26,855 nt of DNA from Paracoccaceae bacterium (GCA_021648225.1 JAKITE010000026.1:1-26855); one strand, 5' to 3'. Shown: positions 13,703-22,631, numbered from the stretch's first letter. Numbers and translations are program-made. Notes: generated from the letters alone by a model not told the origin.

Positions 13703-15034
13703 ATGCAGGTTACCGAAACTGTAAATGAAGGCCTGAAACGCGCCTATGAAATCACCATCGCGGCAAGCGACATGGAAGCGATTGTCAACGAAAAGCTGGA
13801 AACAGCCCGCGCTGATTTCCAGATGAAAGGGTTTCGCAAGGGCAAAGCCCCGATCGCCTTGATGAAAAAAATGTTTGGCAAATCTGTCATGGGCGAAGCC
13901 ATGCAGGAATCGGTTGATAACGCCATGAAAGCCCAGTTTGAAAAAACCGGTGACCGTCCCGCCCAACAGCCCGACGTAAAAATGACCAATGACGAATGGA
14001 AAGAGGGCGACGATATTCAGGTTACCATGGCCTATGAATGCCTGCCCGATGTGCCCGAGGGCGATTTCGCATCGATTGATCTGGACCGCTTGGTGGTTGA
14101 TATTGATGATGCATCGGTTAACGAAGCACTGGAAAACATCGCCAAAGGTGCTACCAATTTTGAAAAACGCCGCAAGGGCTCAAAAGCTAAAGACGGCGAC
14201 CAGATTGTAATTGATTTTCTGGGCAAGGTGGATGGTGAGCCGTTTGAAGGCGGCCAAGCCGATGATTACCCGCTGGTGCTGGGATCAAACAGCTTTATCC
14301 CCGGGTTCGAAGAGCAACTGGTTGGCGCCAAGGAAGGCGACGAACTGGAAGTAAAAGTAACGTTCCCTGCGGAATACCAAGCCGAAAACCTGAAGGGCAA
14401 AGACGCGGTTTTTACCTGTAATGTCAAAGCGGTAAACGAACCTGTGCCTGCCAAAATCGACGATGCACTGGGCGAGCGTTACGGGGCAGAAAACCTCGAA
14501 GGTCTGACCAAACAGGTTAAGGAACGCCTTGCCGAAGAATATAAAGGCGCGGCGCGCACTGTGCTGAAGCGCCGTTTGATGGACAAGCTGGACGCTATGT
14601 TCAGCTTTGATCTGCCGCCATCCCTGGTCGAGGCCGAGGCAAAACAGATCGCGCATCAGCTTTGGCACGAAGAAAACCCCGAGGTCGAAGGCCATGACCA
14701 TGATCCGGTTGAACCAGACGATGAACATAAATCACTGGCGACCCGCCGCGTGCGTCTGGGGCTTTTGCTGGCCGAGCTTGGCAATAAAAACGAAATCACG
14801 GTTTCGGATGCGGAAATGCAACAGATGATGATGCAGCAGGCACGCCAATATCCCGGCCAGGAACGCGAATTTTTTGAATTCATTCAGAAAAACGAGCAGG
14901 CGCAACAGCAAATGCGCGCGCCGCTTTATGAAGACAAGGTTGTCGATTACATTCTGGAATTGGCTAATGTTACCGATAAAGCGGTTTCCAAGGATGATCT
15001 GCAAAAAGCCATCGAGGCGCTTGACGAAGAATAA
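13703..15034 (+). CDS. tig: Trigger factor
   Basis: This ribosome-bound chaperone and peptidyl-prolyl isomerase meets nascent chains at the exit tunnel. The 443-residue protein shows the ribosome-docking signature GFRKGKAP (43-50) and an FKBP-type domain with GDQIVIDFLGKVDGEPFEGG and FIPGFEEQLVGAKEGDE. A helical C-terminal arm domain is rich in Glu and Gln. An acidic, histidine-containing insert (NPEVEGHDHDPVEPDDEH) lies in the arm region. The frame is open through the tRNA, but ATG 13703 has AAAGGA at 13691-13696 and gives the standard MQVTET start. It is followed by a strong terminator, so it is transcribed apart from clpPX. Confidence 0.95.
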   Translation: MQVTETVNEGLKRAYEITIAASDMEAIVNEKLETARADFQMKGFRKGKAPIALMKKMFGKSVMGEAMQESVDNAMKAQFEKTGDRPAQQPDVKMTNDEWKEGDDIQVTMAYECLPDVPEGDFASIDLDRLVVDIDDASVNEALENIAKGATNFEKRRKGSKAKDGDQIVIDFLGKVDGEPFEGGQADDYPLVLGSNSFIPGFEEQLVGAKEGDELEVKVTFPAEYQAENLKGKDAVFTCNVKAVNEPVPAKIDDALGERYGAENLEGLTKQVKERLAEEYKGAARTVLKRRLMDKLDAMFSFDLPPSLVEAEAKQIAHQLWHEENPEVEGHDHDPVEPDDEHKSLATRRVRLGLLLAELGNKNEITVSDAEMQQMMMQQARQYPGQEREFFEFIQKNEQAQQQMRAPLYEDKVVDYILELANVTDKAVSKDDLQKAIEALDEE

Positions 15035-15057
15035 TTCTTGTCACAATTCGAATTTTA

Positions 15058-15084
15058 GGGGCGGTCGGTGATCGCCCCTTTTTT
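15058..15084 (+). terminator. Rho-independent terminator of tig
   Basis: A 9-bp stem (GGGGCGGTC / GATCGCCCC, one G-T pair) with loop GGT is followed by six T. It lies 24 bases after the tig stop. Confidence 0.92.
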
Positions 15085-15137
15085 CATTTTGGGCAATGAT
15101 GTAACATGCTTTGCATGCCAGATTTCCGGAGCCATGC

Positions 15138-16082
15138 ATGAAAAGTTTTTCAAAGGCCGAACTGACCCTCGGGAATGCTGCCAATGGGCAGGAAATTATT
15201 GTCACCGGAGATGATATTGAAAAACCTTTGATTTTTCAAGTAGTTACAGCCCTGAAACAATCCGAGGTCAGCGAGGTTTTGCACGTTACGCTTGACGGAA
15301 AAGACCTTATTCTAAAGCGTTATTTAGGCAAAAACCCCGATAACACGGTTCGTAGTTTTATGTCGCAGGTGGCACGGCTGGACCCTTCAATGGCAACAGG
15401 GCCGTTGCGTATTAACCGGTGTATTTATGCATTTCCCGGTATTGGCGTGGTGGTTCTGGAATTTATTCCGGGCGAAAATATTGGCAAGATGCTGTCGGGT
15501 AATGACGCGGAATTGCGTTCAAAAATGCTGCTGAACTGCGGGTTATGGCTTAAGAAATTTGGCGGTGATGATTATACCCTGTCGCGGTTTTCACCGCAAT
15601 TCTGGCTGAAACGGCTGGACCGACGAAAGCCTGACCTGATTGCAAAACCGGTTGATCGCGATTTGTTGGATGCATTGCGGCAAAACCTGAACCGGCGCGC
15701 TGCAAAAATTGCCGGGGTCAGGGCCATCAAAGGCCCAACCCATGATGATTTTATTCCGGCTAATTTGTTGTTTCACAACGATATTCTTTACGGCATTGAT
15801 ATTCAAAGCGAAACGATTCTGCCTTTTGCAAAAGCCTCAGCGCAATTATTGGTATTGCTGCAATTCAAACGGCCCAATTCCGATACGGACTTGACGCATG
15901 GGGTTTCTAGAAAAGACTATCAGGATTTCCTGAAATCCGGCATTTTACCTAGCAGCGAATATAACACGATATTGCCGTTTTTTTTGGCGGAACAGTTTTA
16001 TTTCCGACTTCAGAATGCCATTGAAAAAGACATGCCGGACCCGCATATCCGCCAGGCTGTTACCCGGTTTTTGAACAGTTAA
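15138..16082 (+). CDS. Phosphotransferase-like protein (APH/choline-kinase fold)
   Basis: This 314-residue protein looks like a kinase of the aminoglycoside phosphotransferase / choline kinase superfamily. It has a possible ATP lysine in KDLILKRYLG (about 59-68), a hinge-like VVVLEFIPGENIG, the catalytic loop THDDFIPANLLF (His-x-Asp-x4-Asn) and the metal-binding Asp in LYGIDIQ. The substrate cannot be read from the sequence; small-molecule or sugar/lipid head-group kinases are all possible. GGAG at 15128-15131 supports this ATG over the one 27 bases earlier. It lies between tig and clpP, where none is expected. It converges on the next gene with the two stop codons sharing TTAA. Confidence 0.72.
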   Translation: MKSFSKAELTLGNAANGQEIIVTGDDIEKPLIFQVVTALKQSEVSEVLHVTLDGKDLILKRYLGKNPDNTVRSFMSQVARLDPSMATGPLRINRCIYAFPGIGVVVLEFIPGENIGKMLSGNDAELRSKMLLNCGLWLKKFGGDDYTLSRFSPQFWLKRLDRRKPDLIAKPVDRDLLDALRQNLNRRAAKIAGVRAIKGPTHDDFIPANLLFHNDILYGIDIQSETILPFAKASAQLLVLLQFKRPNSDTDLTHGVSRKDYQDFLKSGILPSSEYNTILPFFLAEQFYFRLQNAIEKDMPDPHIRQAVTRFLNS

Positions 16083-17188
16083 AGATGCTTGGATTGAATT
16101 TTTAGCTCTTTCAAAACCATCGCTACCGCTTTTGCGCCTTTTTTGGAATCGTTGAATATTTCATTGGCTTGCCGCGCTGATTTTATTACGGTTTCAGATT
16201 GGGTTTTCGCTATGTTTTCAGCGGCTTGTAATTGTTTTTGAATGTCTTTCAACAGCGCTTCCAGCTTGGCTGATTCAGCGCCTTTGGTGTTCATTTTATT
16301 GGCAGCGGAATTGGCTTCGCCAAAATATTTTTCAGCGGCCTTGGCCATTGCGGCAATTTTTTGTTGTTTGTTTAATACTGCTATTTTTGCGGCCTTTTCC
16401 AGCTCCTTGACGGTTTTTTCGCCCTGTGCGGATGATCCGTCAATCCGTGCCTTGGTGGCGGCCTCGATCTTTTTGATCCGTTCCAGCCGTGCGCCAAGGG
16501 TTTTAGTGGCTTTGGCCATTTGCGTCAGGTTGCTTCGCACAATATTTGCGTCACCTGATGCCTGTTTATACAGTTTTACGTTGGCGGCCCAAACTGTCAA
16601 ATAGCTACGCATATTGGTGTCAACACCGCCCAAAGACGCCACCAACGCCGCCATCGCGCCGCTGGTTTTGCGCCCCATAGAGCCTTTTTTACCAGCTTGA
16701 TCCAGCACGCCGGTCATAAAATTCATACGCTGGTCGTTTAGCTCGTCACTGTCAAATTTGATCTTCAAGTCTTTGAAAACAATATTGGTTTTTTTACCCA
16801 ATGCCTTGATAGAATCATCCACCGCATCCAGCGCGGCGCGTTTCAGGTCAGCCCGGGCAAAATTGTTCCAGTCGCGGATGATGTCTTCTTGCTGGGTGTC
16901 GGCAAATTGTCTGATTTTGTTTTGCGAATGGCCGTCATGCAGCATTTTGGCCAGCATCCGGCGGGCTTTATCAATGCGTTCATCTTGCTTTTTGGTTTTT
17001 CCCGAGGTTTTGCCGTTAAACAGATTGCCAAATTTGCTGACAATATCTTTGCCTTCGGCATTCAGATCAATGCCCAGATCAATAGAAATGCTGCATGGCA
17101 GGTCTTCGGCTGGCAGCACCCCTGATTTTGCCAATTTCAAAATGCGCTTGGCGGTAAGTTTGTTTTTATCGTTTGTTATTGTGAACAT
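16079..17188 (-). CDS. Hypothetical lysine/alanine-rich coiled-coil protein
   Basis: I do not recognise this 369-residue protein. It has no signal peptide and no membrane segment. Residues 1-60 could be a small folded domain, with PCSISIDLGIDLNAEGKDIV in it. From about residue 65 on it is almost all predicted helix. Long heptad-like Ala/Lys/Glu stretches (KIEAATKARIDGSSAQGEK, KELEKAAKIAVLNKQQKIAA, LLKDIQKQLQAAENIAK) suggest an extended coiled coil. One less charged part, SGAMAALVASLGGVDTNMRSY, breaks the pattern near the middle. It overlaps the phosphotransferase-like gene tail to tail by 4 bases and is divergent from clpP. Its function is unknown; a structural or scaffold role is only a guess from the coiled coil. 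Confidence 0.7.
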   Translation of the reverse strand: MFTITNDKNKLTAKRILKLAKSGVLPAEDLPCSISIDLGIDLNAEGKDIVSKFGNLFNGKTSGKTKKQDERIDKARRMLAKMLHDGHSQNKIRQFADTQQEDIIRDWNNFARADLKRAALDAVDDSIKALGKKTNIVFKDLKIKFDSDELNDQRMNFMTGVLDQAGKKGSMGRKTSGAMAALVASLGGVDTNMRSYLTVWAANVKLYKQASGDANIVRSNLTQMAKATKTLGARLERIKKIEAATKARIDGSSAQGEKTVKELEKAAKIAVLNKQQKIAAMAKAAEKYFGEANSAANKMNTKGAESAKLEALLKDIQKQLQAAENIAKTQSETVIKSARQANEIFNDSKKGAKAVAMVLKELKIQSKHL

Positions 17189-17373
17189 AACTGTGCAATC
17201 TCAAAATAATTTGTTAAACTATACATGGAAACCGGCATCCGGCAAACACAACCTGTTGAAAATTCTGTGGCCCCATTTGTGGAACGCCTCTTGAAGGTCC
17301 GGCACGGGGGGATTAAACCTTTAGGAAAGGAATTCGCCCTATATCTGCGGCGATGCGTAGCAAAGGCCAAAAA

Positions 17374-18003
17374 ATGCAGGACTCCATGATGAATGAAACC
17401 GGTTTTGTGATCCCGAGCGTGGAGGAAACCACCGCGCGCGGCTCTGTTCGTTATGATATTTTCTCGCGGCTGTTAAAAGAACGGATTATTTTTGTTTCCG
17501 GTCAGGTCGAAGACCAGATGGCGACCATTATTGTTGCGCAGCTGCTGTTTCTTGAGGCTGAAAACCCCAAGAAAGACATTGCCATGTATATCAATTCCCC
17601 CGGTGGTGTGGTTAGCAGCGGTTTGGCGATTTATGACACGATGCAATATATCCAACCCAAAATTGCCACGGTTTGCATCGGGCAGGCGGCCTCTATGGGG
17701 GCGCTTTTGCTGGCGGGCGGCGAAAAGGGCATGCGCAAAACCTTGCCCAACAGCCGTATCATGCTGCACCAGCCATCCGGCGGCTTTCAGGGGCAGGCCA
17801 GCGATATTGCCCTGCATGCCAAGGAAATTCTGGAAATTAAAAAGCGTCTGAACCAGATTTACGTGGATCATACCGACAAAACCATAGCCGAGGTCGAAGA
17901 AGCGCTGGATCGTGATAATTTCATGACCGCTGAACAGGCCAAAGAATGGGGCATTGTTGACGATATTGTGGCACGGCGCAGCAAGGATGCGGATGAAAGC
18001 TGA
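17374..18003 (+). CDS. clpP: ATP-dependent Clp protease proteolytic subunit
   Basis: This serine protease forms the two-ring ClpP barrel fed by ClpX or ClpA. The 209-residue protein has the catalytic triad Ser107 in GQAASMGALL, His132 in MLHQPSGG and Asp181 in DRDNFMTAEQA, plus the YDIFSRLLKERIIF entry and GIVDDIV end. Start 17374 is chosen because AAAGG at 17362-17366 precedes it by 7 bases; ATGs at 17353, 17386 and 17389 are in the same frame. The N-terminus (MNETGFVIPSVEETTARGS) differs from the common NLVPMVVEQTxRGE of relatives. The gap of 121 bases to clpX fits an operon. The 185-bp upstream region is shared with the divergent coiled-coil gene. Confidence 0.94.
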   Translation: MQDSMMNETGFVIPSVEETTARGSVRYDIFSRLLKERIIFVSGQVEDQMATIIVAQLLFLEAENPKKDIAMYINSPGGVVSSGLAIYDTMQYIQPKIATVCIGQAASMGALLLAGGEKGMRKTLPNSRIMLHQPSGGFQGQASDIALHAKEILEIKKRLNQIYVDHTDKTIAEVEEALDRDNFMTAEQAKEWGIVDDIVARRSKDADES

Positions 18004-18124
18004 TTTCCAGCCGGATTCAGGGCTGTTGAGGCTTGTATTCCAATCCCCTGTCATGGTTTGATAGGGTAAATATTTTGAATCATAGGTCGATGGCCGCGAC
18101 GGTAAACACTGGCAGGAGATTTTG

Positions 18125-19387
18125 ATGACTAAATCAGTTGGTTCGGACAGCAAAAACACCTTGTATTGCTCGTTCTGCGGCAAGTCCCAGCACGAGGTGC
18201 GCAAATTGATCGCGGGACCAACCGTGTTCATTTGTGATGAATGTGTTGAACTGTGCATGGATATTATCCGCGAGGAAACCAAATCCAGTTTGGTGAAATC
18301 CTCGGTCGGTGTGCCGACCCCCAAAGAAATCTGTGGCGTGTTGGATGATTATGTCATCGGGCAAGAGGTCGCCAAACGGGTGCTTTCAGTGGCGGTGCAT
18401 AACCATTACAAGCGTTTGAATCACGCGTCGAAAAACCCTGAAATCGAACTGGCCAAATCCAATATCATGCTGATCGGCCCGACCGGTTGTGGCAAAACAT
18501 TGCTGGCGCAAACCCTTGCGCGCATTCTGGATGTGCCGTTCACCATGGCCGACGCCACGACGTTGACCGAGGCCGGTTATGTTGGCGAAGACGTTGAAAA
18601 CATTATCTTGAAACTGCTGCAAGCCGCTGAATATAACGTAGAGCGCGCTCAGCGGGGCATTGTTTATATTGACGAGGTTGATAAAATCAGCCGCAAATCC
18701 GATAATCCGTCGATCACCCGCGATGTTTCTGGCGAAGGCGTGCAACAGGCTTTGCTGAAAATTATGGAAGGCACGGTTGCCTCTGTGCCACCGCAAGGCG
18801 GGCGTAAACATCCGCAGCAGGAATTTTTACAGGTCGATACCACCAATATCCTGTTTGTCTGCGGCGGGGCATTTTCGGGGCTTGAAAAAATTATCTCGGC
18901 GCGGGGCAAAGGTTCTGCGGTCGGGTTTGGCGCGGATGTGCAAGACGAAGAAGCCCGCTCGGTTGGGGATATTTTTCAGGAACTTGAACCCGAAGATCTG
19001 CTGAAATTTGGTCTTATCCCCGAATTTGTTGGCCGGTTGCCGGTGATTGCCACCCTGACCGATCTGGATGCGGATGCGTTGATTACCATTCTGACCCAAC
19101 CCAAAAACGCGTTGATCAAGCAATATCAACGTCTGTTTGAAATGGAAGATGTTAAGCTTACCTTAACCGACGATGCCCTTAAGGCGGTTGCGGCGCGGGC
19201 GATCAAACGCAAAACCGGCGCGCGGGGCCTGCGCTCTATTCTTGAGGAAGTGTTGCTGGATACCATGTTTGAATTGCCGGGCATGGAAAACGTGGTCGAA
19301 GTTGTGGTGAACGAAGACGCCATAAGCAAAGACGGCGCCCCGCTGATGATTTACGCAGATAACAAAGAAAAAACTGCCTCGGCCTGA
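18125..19387 (+). CDS. clpX: ATP-dependent Clp protease ATPase subunit
   Basis: This AAA+ unfoldase recognises tagged proteins and threads them into ClpP. The 420-residue protein shows the N-terminal C4 zinc-binding domain (Cys15, Cys18, Cys37, Cys40), Walker A GPTGCGKT, Walker B GIVYIDEVDKI, and a pore-loop GYVGED. Sensor 2 lies in KRKTGARGLRSILE. An in-frame TTG lies one codon earlier, but AGGAG at 18114-18118 favours the ATG at 18125. It follows clpP, as in most Proteobacteria. Confidence 0.97.
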   Translation: MTKSVGSDSKNTLYCSFCGKSQHEVRKLIAGPTVFICDECVELCMDIIREETKSSLVKSSVGVPTPKEICGVLDDYVIGQEVAKRVLSVAVHNHYKRLNHASKNPEIELAKSNIMLIGPTGCGKTLLAQTLARILDVPFTMADATTLTEAGYVGEDVENIILKLLQAAEYNVERAQRGIVYIDEVDKISRKSDNPSITRDVSGEGVQQALLKIMEGTVASVPPQGGRKHPQQEFLQVDTTNILFVCGGAFSGLEKIISARGKGSAVGFGADVQDEEARSVGDIFQELEPEDLLKFGLIPEFVGRLPVIATLTDLDADALITILTQPKNALIKQYQRLFEMEDVKLTLTDDALKAVAARAIKRKTGARGLRSILEEVLLDTMFELPGMENVVEVVVNEDAISKDGAPLMIYADNKEKTASA

Positions 19388-19399
19388 TTGGACCCCGAC

Positions 19400-19771
19400 A
19401 TGATGAAATTTATTTTGCAACTTTTAACATGGTGGGATGGTCAGAGCCTTGGCACGCGGTTGTTCACATGGCGCAAAGGTAAGCTGGTTGGTGAGGATGG
19501 GCTTGGCAATAAATATTACACCTACAAAGCCAAACGCTGGGTGATTTATAATGGCCCGATCGAGGGTTCGCGCGTGTCACCCGAATGGCATGGCTGGCTG
19601 CATCATACCTTTGACAATATGCCGAATGATAATCCGCTGCCCCATAAAGCATGGGAAAAACCCCATCAGGAAAACCGGACCGGAACCGATGATGCCTATC
19701 GGCCAAAGGGCAGCATTTTGATGGCAAAACCCGCAAAACGCACTGATTACGATGCGTGGCAACCGGAATAA
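19400..19771 (+). CDS. NDUFA12-family complex I accessory subunit
   Basis: This 123-residue protein belongs to the NDUFA12 / B17.2 family, an accessory subunit of NADH:ubiquinone oxidoreductase in Alphaproteobacteria and mitochondria. Seen are the typical TWWDGQSLGTRLFTW start, GNKYYTYKAKRWVIYNGPIEGSRVSPEWHGWLHH split over the middle, and a WEKPHQENRTGT end with a proline-rich tail. ATGs at 19400 and 19403 are both possible; the family sequence begins at the second. It starts 12 bases after the clpX stop and is 3 bases from the next gene, so it is probably co-transcribed with mlaD and the DUF2155 gene. The main nuo operon is not in the window. Confidence 0.88.
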   Translation: MMKFILQLLTWWDGQSLGTRLFTWRKGKLVGEDGLGNKYYTYKAKRWVIYNGPIEGSRVSPEWHGWLHHTFDNMPNDNPLPHKAWEKPHQENRTGTDDAYRPKGSILMAKPAKRTDYDAWQPE

Positions 19772-19774
19772 TCC

Positions 19775-20221
19775 ATGGCCAGTAACGCAGCAGAAACCCT
19801 GATTGGCGCGGTTGTTGTTGCAACCGCCGCCGGATTTCTGGTGTTTGCAGGGCAGGCGGGTGGCTTTGGCAAAACGGCTGACAGTTTTGAATATACCGCC
19901 AGTTTTTTCAGTGCCGAAGGGTTGGCGGTTGGATCAGAGGTGCATTTGGCAGGGGTTCAGGTCGGCACGGTTACCGAGCTGAAACTGGATAAAACCAGTT
20001 ATCAGGCGATTGCCAGCTTTGATGTGTCGGATGATATTGCAATCCCCGAAGATAGCGAAGCAAAAATAGCGTCAGAAGGGTTGCTGGGCGGCACTTTTCT
20101 GGAGCTAACCCCCGGCGGATCTGACGTGATGTTGCTACCCGGCGAAGAAATAATTTATACTCAAGGCGCTGTAAGCCTGTTGAATTTACTTATGAAATTT
20201 GCGACCGGACCCGATGAATAG
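19775..20221 (+). CDS. mlaD: MlaD-type MCE-domain lipid transport protein
   Basis: This 148-residue protein is an inner-membrane-anchored periplasmic MCE protein, the substrate-binding ring of the Mla phospholipid transport system. A single N-terminal helix (about 5-25, ETLIGAVVVATAAGFLVFAG) is followed by one MCE domain: YTASFFSAEGLAVGSEVHLAGVQVGTV and SEGLLGGTFLELTPG are its core. A short amphipathic tail, SLLNLLMKFAT, follows, as in MlaD. The partner genes mlaE, mlaF and mlaC are absent. The location next to NDUFA12 and DUF2155 genes is a recurrent arrangement in Rhodobacterales as I recall it. The next gene's ATG overlaps its 3' end by 8 bases. Confidence 0.88.
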   Translation: MASNAAETLIGAVVVATAAGFLVFAGQAGGFGKTADSFEYTASFFSAEGLAVGSEVHLAGVQVGTVTELKLDKTSYQAIASFDVSDDIAIPEDSEAKIASEGLLGGTFLELTPGGSDVMLLPGEEIIYTQGAVSLLNLLMKFATGPDE

Positions 20222-20678
20222 ATTTATTTTTGCATTATTGCTGCTGGCAACCCCGCTTACCGCGCAATCCATATTTGAAGAACCTTTACCAACCATCATG
20301 GAATCGCCTCTGGACGGGGTGCTACAAATGCCCAGCTTTGAATTTGATGGCGAACGTAGTGCCAATTCCGATGTGGGCACCGGCGCAATTCTGCGCGGAT
20401 TGGATCGTATCACCGGTGTGGTTGGCGATTTTGCCATGGATATTGGCGAAACCCTTGAGTTCGAGCGTTTGGAAGTCACGCTGGAGGCTTGTCGTTATCC
20501 GCCCAATGATGTGAACAAAGACGCCTTTGCACTGCTTAAAATTCGCGATATTCGCGAAGAAGACGACGCGTTTTATGGCTGGATGTTTGCGTCTAGCCCC
20601 GCGCTTTCAGCGCTGGATCATCCGCGTTATGATATCTGGGTGATTGCCTGCCAGATCGAGGCGGTGTCAACCAATTGA
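20214..20678 (+). CDS. DUF2155 family exported protein
   Basis: This 154-residue protein has a signal peptide (MNRFIFALLLLATPLTAQ) and a DUF2155 domain. Conserved parts are AILRGLDRITGVVGDFAM, ETLEFERLEVTLEACRYPP, and GWMFASSPALSALDHPRYDIW near the end. The function is unknown, and a periplasmic location is predicted. The ATG at 20214 overlaps the mlaD stop by 8 bases, which suggests coupling; an earlier TTG is less likely. Its 3' end overlaps aat on the other strand by 52 bases. Confidence 0.88.
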   Translation: MNRFIFALLLLATPLTAQSIFEEPLPTIMESPLDGVLQMPSFEFDGERSANSDVGTGAILRGLDRITGVVGDFAMDIGETLEFERLEVTLEACRYPPNDVNKDAFALLKIRDIREEDDAFYGWMFASSPALSALDHPRYDIWVIACQIEAVSTN

Positions 20679-21271
20679 AACCGGTTAAAATCGGCGTCCT
20701 TTTCGATGGCAAGCTTCAGCCGCGCTTGGTAAGCTGCTTTGGTAATTTCAACCCCGCCCATGGTTTCCAGATGCGGTGTTAAAAACTGGGTATCCAGCAA
20801 AAAATACCCCCCCGCTTTCAGCCGTGCGACTAGCGCCACCAGCGCAATTTTTGAGGCGCTTGGCTGGCTGGAAAACATGCTTTCGCCAAAAAATGCACCG
20901 GCAATGGCAACCCCGTATAATCCACCGACAAGCTGGTCGCACTCAAAAACCTCAACCGAATGGGCATAGCCCAGTTCATGTAATTCACTATAAAGATCAA
21001 AGATTTGCGGGTTGATCCATGTCTCGTCGCGATCCGCACAGGCCGAAACCACGTCACAGAATCGGGTGTCGATACCAACCGAATAGCGGTTCGATTTCAA
21101 AAGCTTTTTCAGGCTGGTTGAAATATGCAGGTGATCCAGCGGAATGACCCCGCGTTTTTCGGGATCAATCCATAATATTTCGTCAGAATCAGCTGATTCT
21201 GCCATCGGAAATACCCCAGATGCATATGCATATAGCAACATCGGGGCGGTGATTTCCGGCGTGTCTTTCAC
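20627..21271 (-). CDS. aat: Leucyl/phenylalanyl-tRNA-protein transferase
   Basis: This enzyme adds Leu or Phe from aminoacyl-tRNA to proteins with N-terminal Arg or Lys, tagging them for ClpS-ClpAP. The 214-residue protein shows the family core: LLYAYASGVFPMAE, WIDPEKRGVIPLD, FCDVVSACADRDETWI, YSELHELGYAHSVEVF, GGLYGVAIAGAFFGESMFS and DTQFLTPHLETMGG. The first start that fits the family length is GTG at 21271, one base after the accC stop codon, with a weak GGAA site inside accC. The frame extends upstream through accC only as a shadow. It is the last gene of the accB-accC-aat unit and converges on the DUF2155 gene with a 52-base overlap. Confidence 0.9.
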   Translation of the reverse strand: MKDTPEITAPMLLYAYASGVFPMAESADSDEILWIDPEKRGVIPLDHLHISTSLKKLLKSNRYSVGIDTRFCDVVSACADRDETWINPQIFDLYSELHELGYAHSVEVFECDQLVGGLYGVAIAGAFFGESMFSSQPSASKIALVALVARLKAGGYFLLDTQFLTPHLETMGGVEITKAAYQARLKLAIEKDADFNRFQLVDTASIWQAITQIS

Positions 21272-21272
21272 A

Positions 21273-22622
21273 TTAAATTTCCGGGTCGGTATCCAGCCAT
21301 TTTTCCAGCCAGTGGATGGTATAATCGCCGGTTTGCACGGCTTTTTCACGCAGCAATGCATGGAAAAGCGGGATGGTGGTATCAACCCCGTCAATCACCA
21401 ATTCGCCAAGCGCGCGTTCCACTCGCGCCAATGCGGCGGCGCGATCAGGCGCATGCACGATCAGTTTTCCGATCAGGCTGTCATAATGGGGCGGAATTTT
21501 ATAGCCGTCATAAATGGCGCTATCCATCCGCACCCCCAAACCGCCGGGCGCATGATACTGTTTAACCGTGCCGGGCGAGGGCCGGAATTCCGGCACTTTT
21601 TCGGCGTTAATGCGGCACTCGATCGCGTGGCCGTTGATTTTCAGGTTTTCTTGCTTGAAAGACATTGCCATGCCGGCGGCAACCTGGATTTGCTCACGCA
21701 CCAGATCAATATTGAAAATGGCTTCGGTAACGGGGTGTTCAACCTGCAAACGGGTGTTCATTTCGATGAAATAGAATTCATCGTTTTCATACAGAAATTC
21801 AATGGTGCCCGCACCGGCATAATTGATAGAGGCAATCGCATCGGCGCAAACCTTGCCAATTTTCTGGCGGGTGGCATCATCAAGCGCCGGCGAGGGGGCT
21901 TCTTCAAAAACCTTTTGGTGGCGGCGTTGCAGGGAACAATCCCGTTCACCCAGATGCACCGCACCACCTTTGCCATCGCCAAAAACCTGAATTTCGATAT
22001 GGCGCGGCAGGGTCAGGTATTTTTCCAGATATACGTCTTCATTGCCAAAAACCGATTTGCCCTCGGCCCGTGCAGTTGAAAACGCGACCTCCAGATCATC
22101 GGCGGTTTGCGCGACTTTCATGCCGCGCCCGCCGCCACCTGCGGTGGCTTTGATAATCACCGGATAACCCATTTCATCAGCAATTTTACGCGCGTCTTCA
22201 ATCGTATCAACCCCGCCCTTGGAGCCCGGCACACAAGGCACGCCAAGTTTGCGCATGGTTTCCTTGGCGGTGATTTTATCGCCCATGGTGCGGATATGTT
22301 CGGCAGTTGGCCCGATGAAAGACAACCCGTGATCCTCGATCACTTGCACAAAATTGGCGTTTTCCGACAAAAACCCGTAACCGGGGTGAATTGCCTCGGC
22401 GCCGGTGATTTCACAGGCGGAAATGATGCTCGGGATGGAAAGATAGCTATGGGTGCCGCTGGGCGGGCCGATACAGACGCTTTCATCGGCCATACGCACA
22501 TGCATGGCATCGGAATCAGCCGTGGAATGCACTGCCACCGATTTAATGCCCATTTCACGACAGGCGCGGATAACCCGCAGCGCGATTTCACCCCTATTGG
22601 CGATCAGGATTTTTTTAAACAT
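21273..22622 (-). CDS. accC: Acetyl-CoA carboxylase biotin carboxylase subunit
   Basis: This subunit carboxylates biotin on AccB using ATP and bicarbonate, the first step of malonyl-CoA synthesis. The 449-residue protein begins MFKKILIANRGEIALRV. It then shows GYGFLSENANF, the ATP-grasp glycine loop KATAGGGGRGM, the HIEIQVFGDGKG strand, ERDCSLQRRHQKVFEEAPSP, and EMNTRLQVEHPVTE with the catalytic residues. It follows accB by 9 bases and precedes aat directly, so the three genes form one transcript. Confidence 0.97.
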   Translation of the reverse strand: MFKKILIANRGEIALRVIRACREMGIKSVAVHSTADSDAMHVRMADESVCIGPPSGTHSYLSIPSIISACEITGAEAIHPGYGFLSENANFVQVIEDHGLSFIGPTAEHIRTMGDKITAKETMRKLGVPCVPGSKGGVDTIEDARKIADEMGYPVIIKATAGGGGRGMKVAQTADDLEVAFSTARAEGKSVFGNEDVYLEKYLTLPRHIEIQVFGDGKGGAVHLGERDCSLQRRHQKVFEEAPSPALDDATRQKIGKVCADAIASINYAGAGTIEFLYENDEFYFIEMNTRLQVEHPVTEAIFNIDLVREQIQVAAGMAMSFKQENLKINGHAIECRINAEKVPEFRPSPGTVKQYHAPGGLGVRMDSAIYDGYKIPPHYDSLIGKLIVHAPDRAAALARVERALGELVIDGVDTTIPLFHALLREKAVQTGDYTIHWLEKWLDTDPEI

Positions 22623-22631
22623 TTGATCCGC

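Noticed and set aside
17253..17278. Heat-shock-like promoter before clpP (TTGAAA ... CCCCATTT)
   Set aside because: Both boxes look like sigma-32 elements, but only 9 bases separate them, shorter than the 11-16 usual spacing. A CTTGAAG at 17290 has no good -10 partner.
21144..22079. 311-codon plus-strand frame across aat and accC
   Set aside because: Antisense shadow of conserved coding sequence; no family features.
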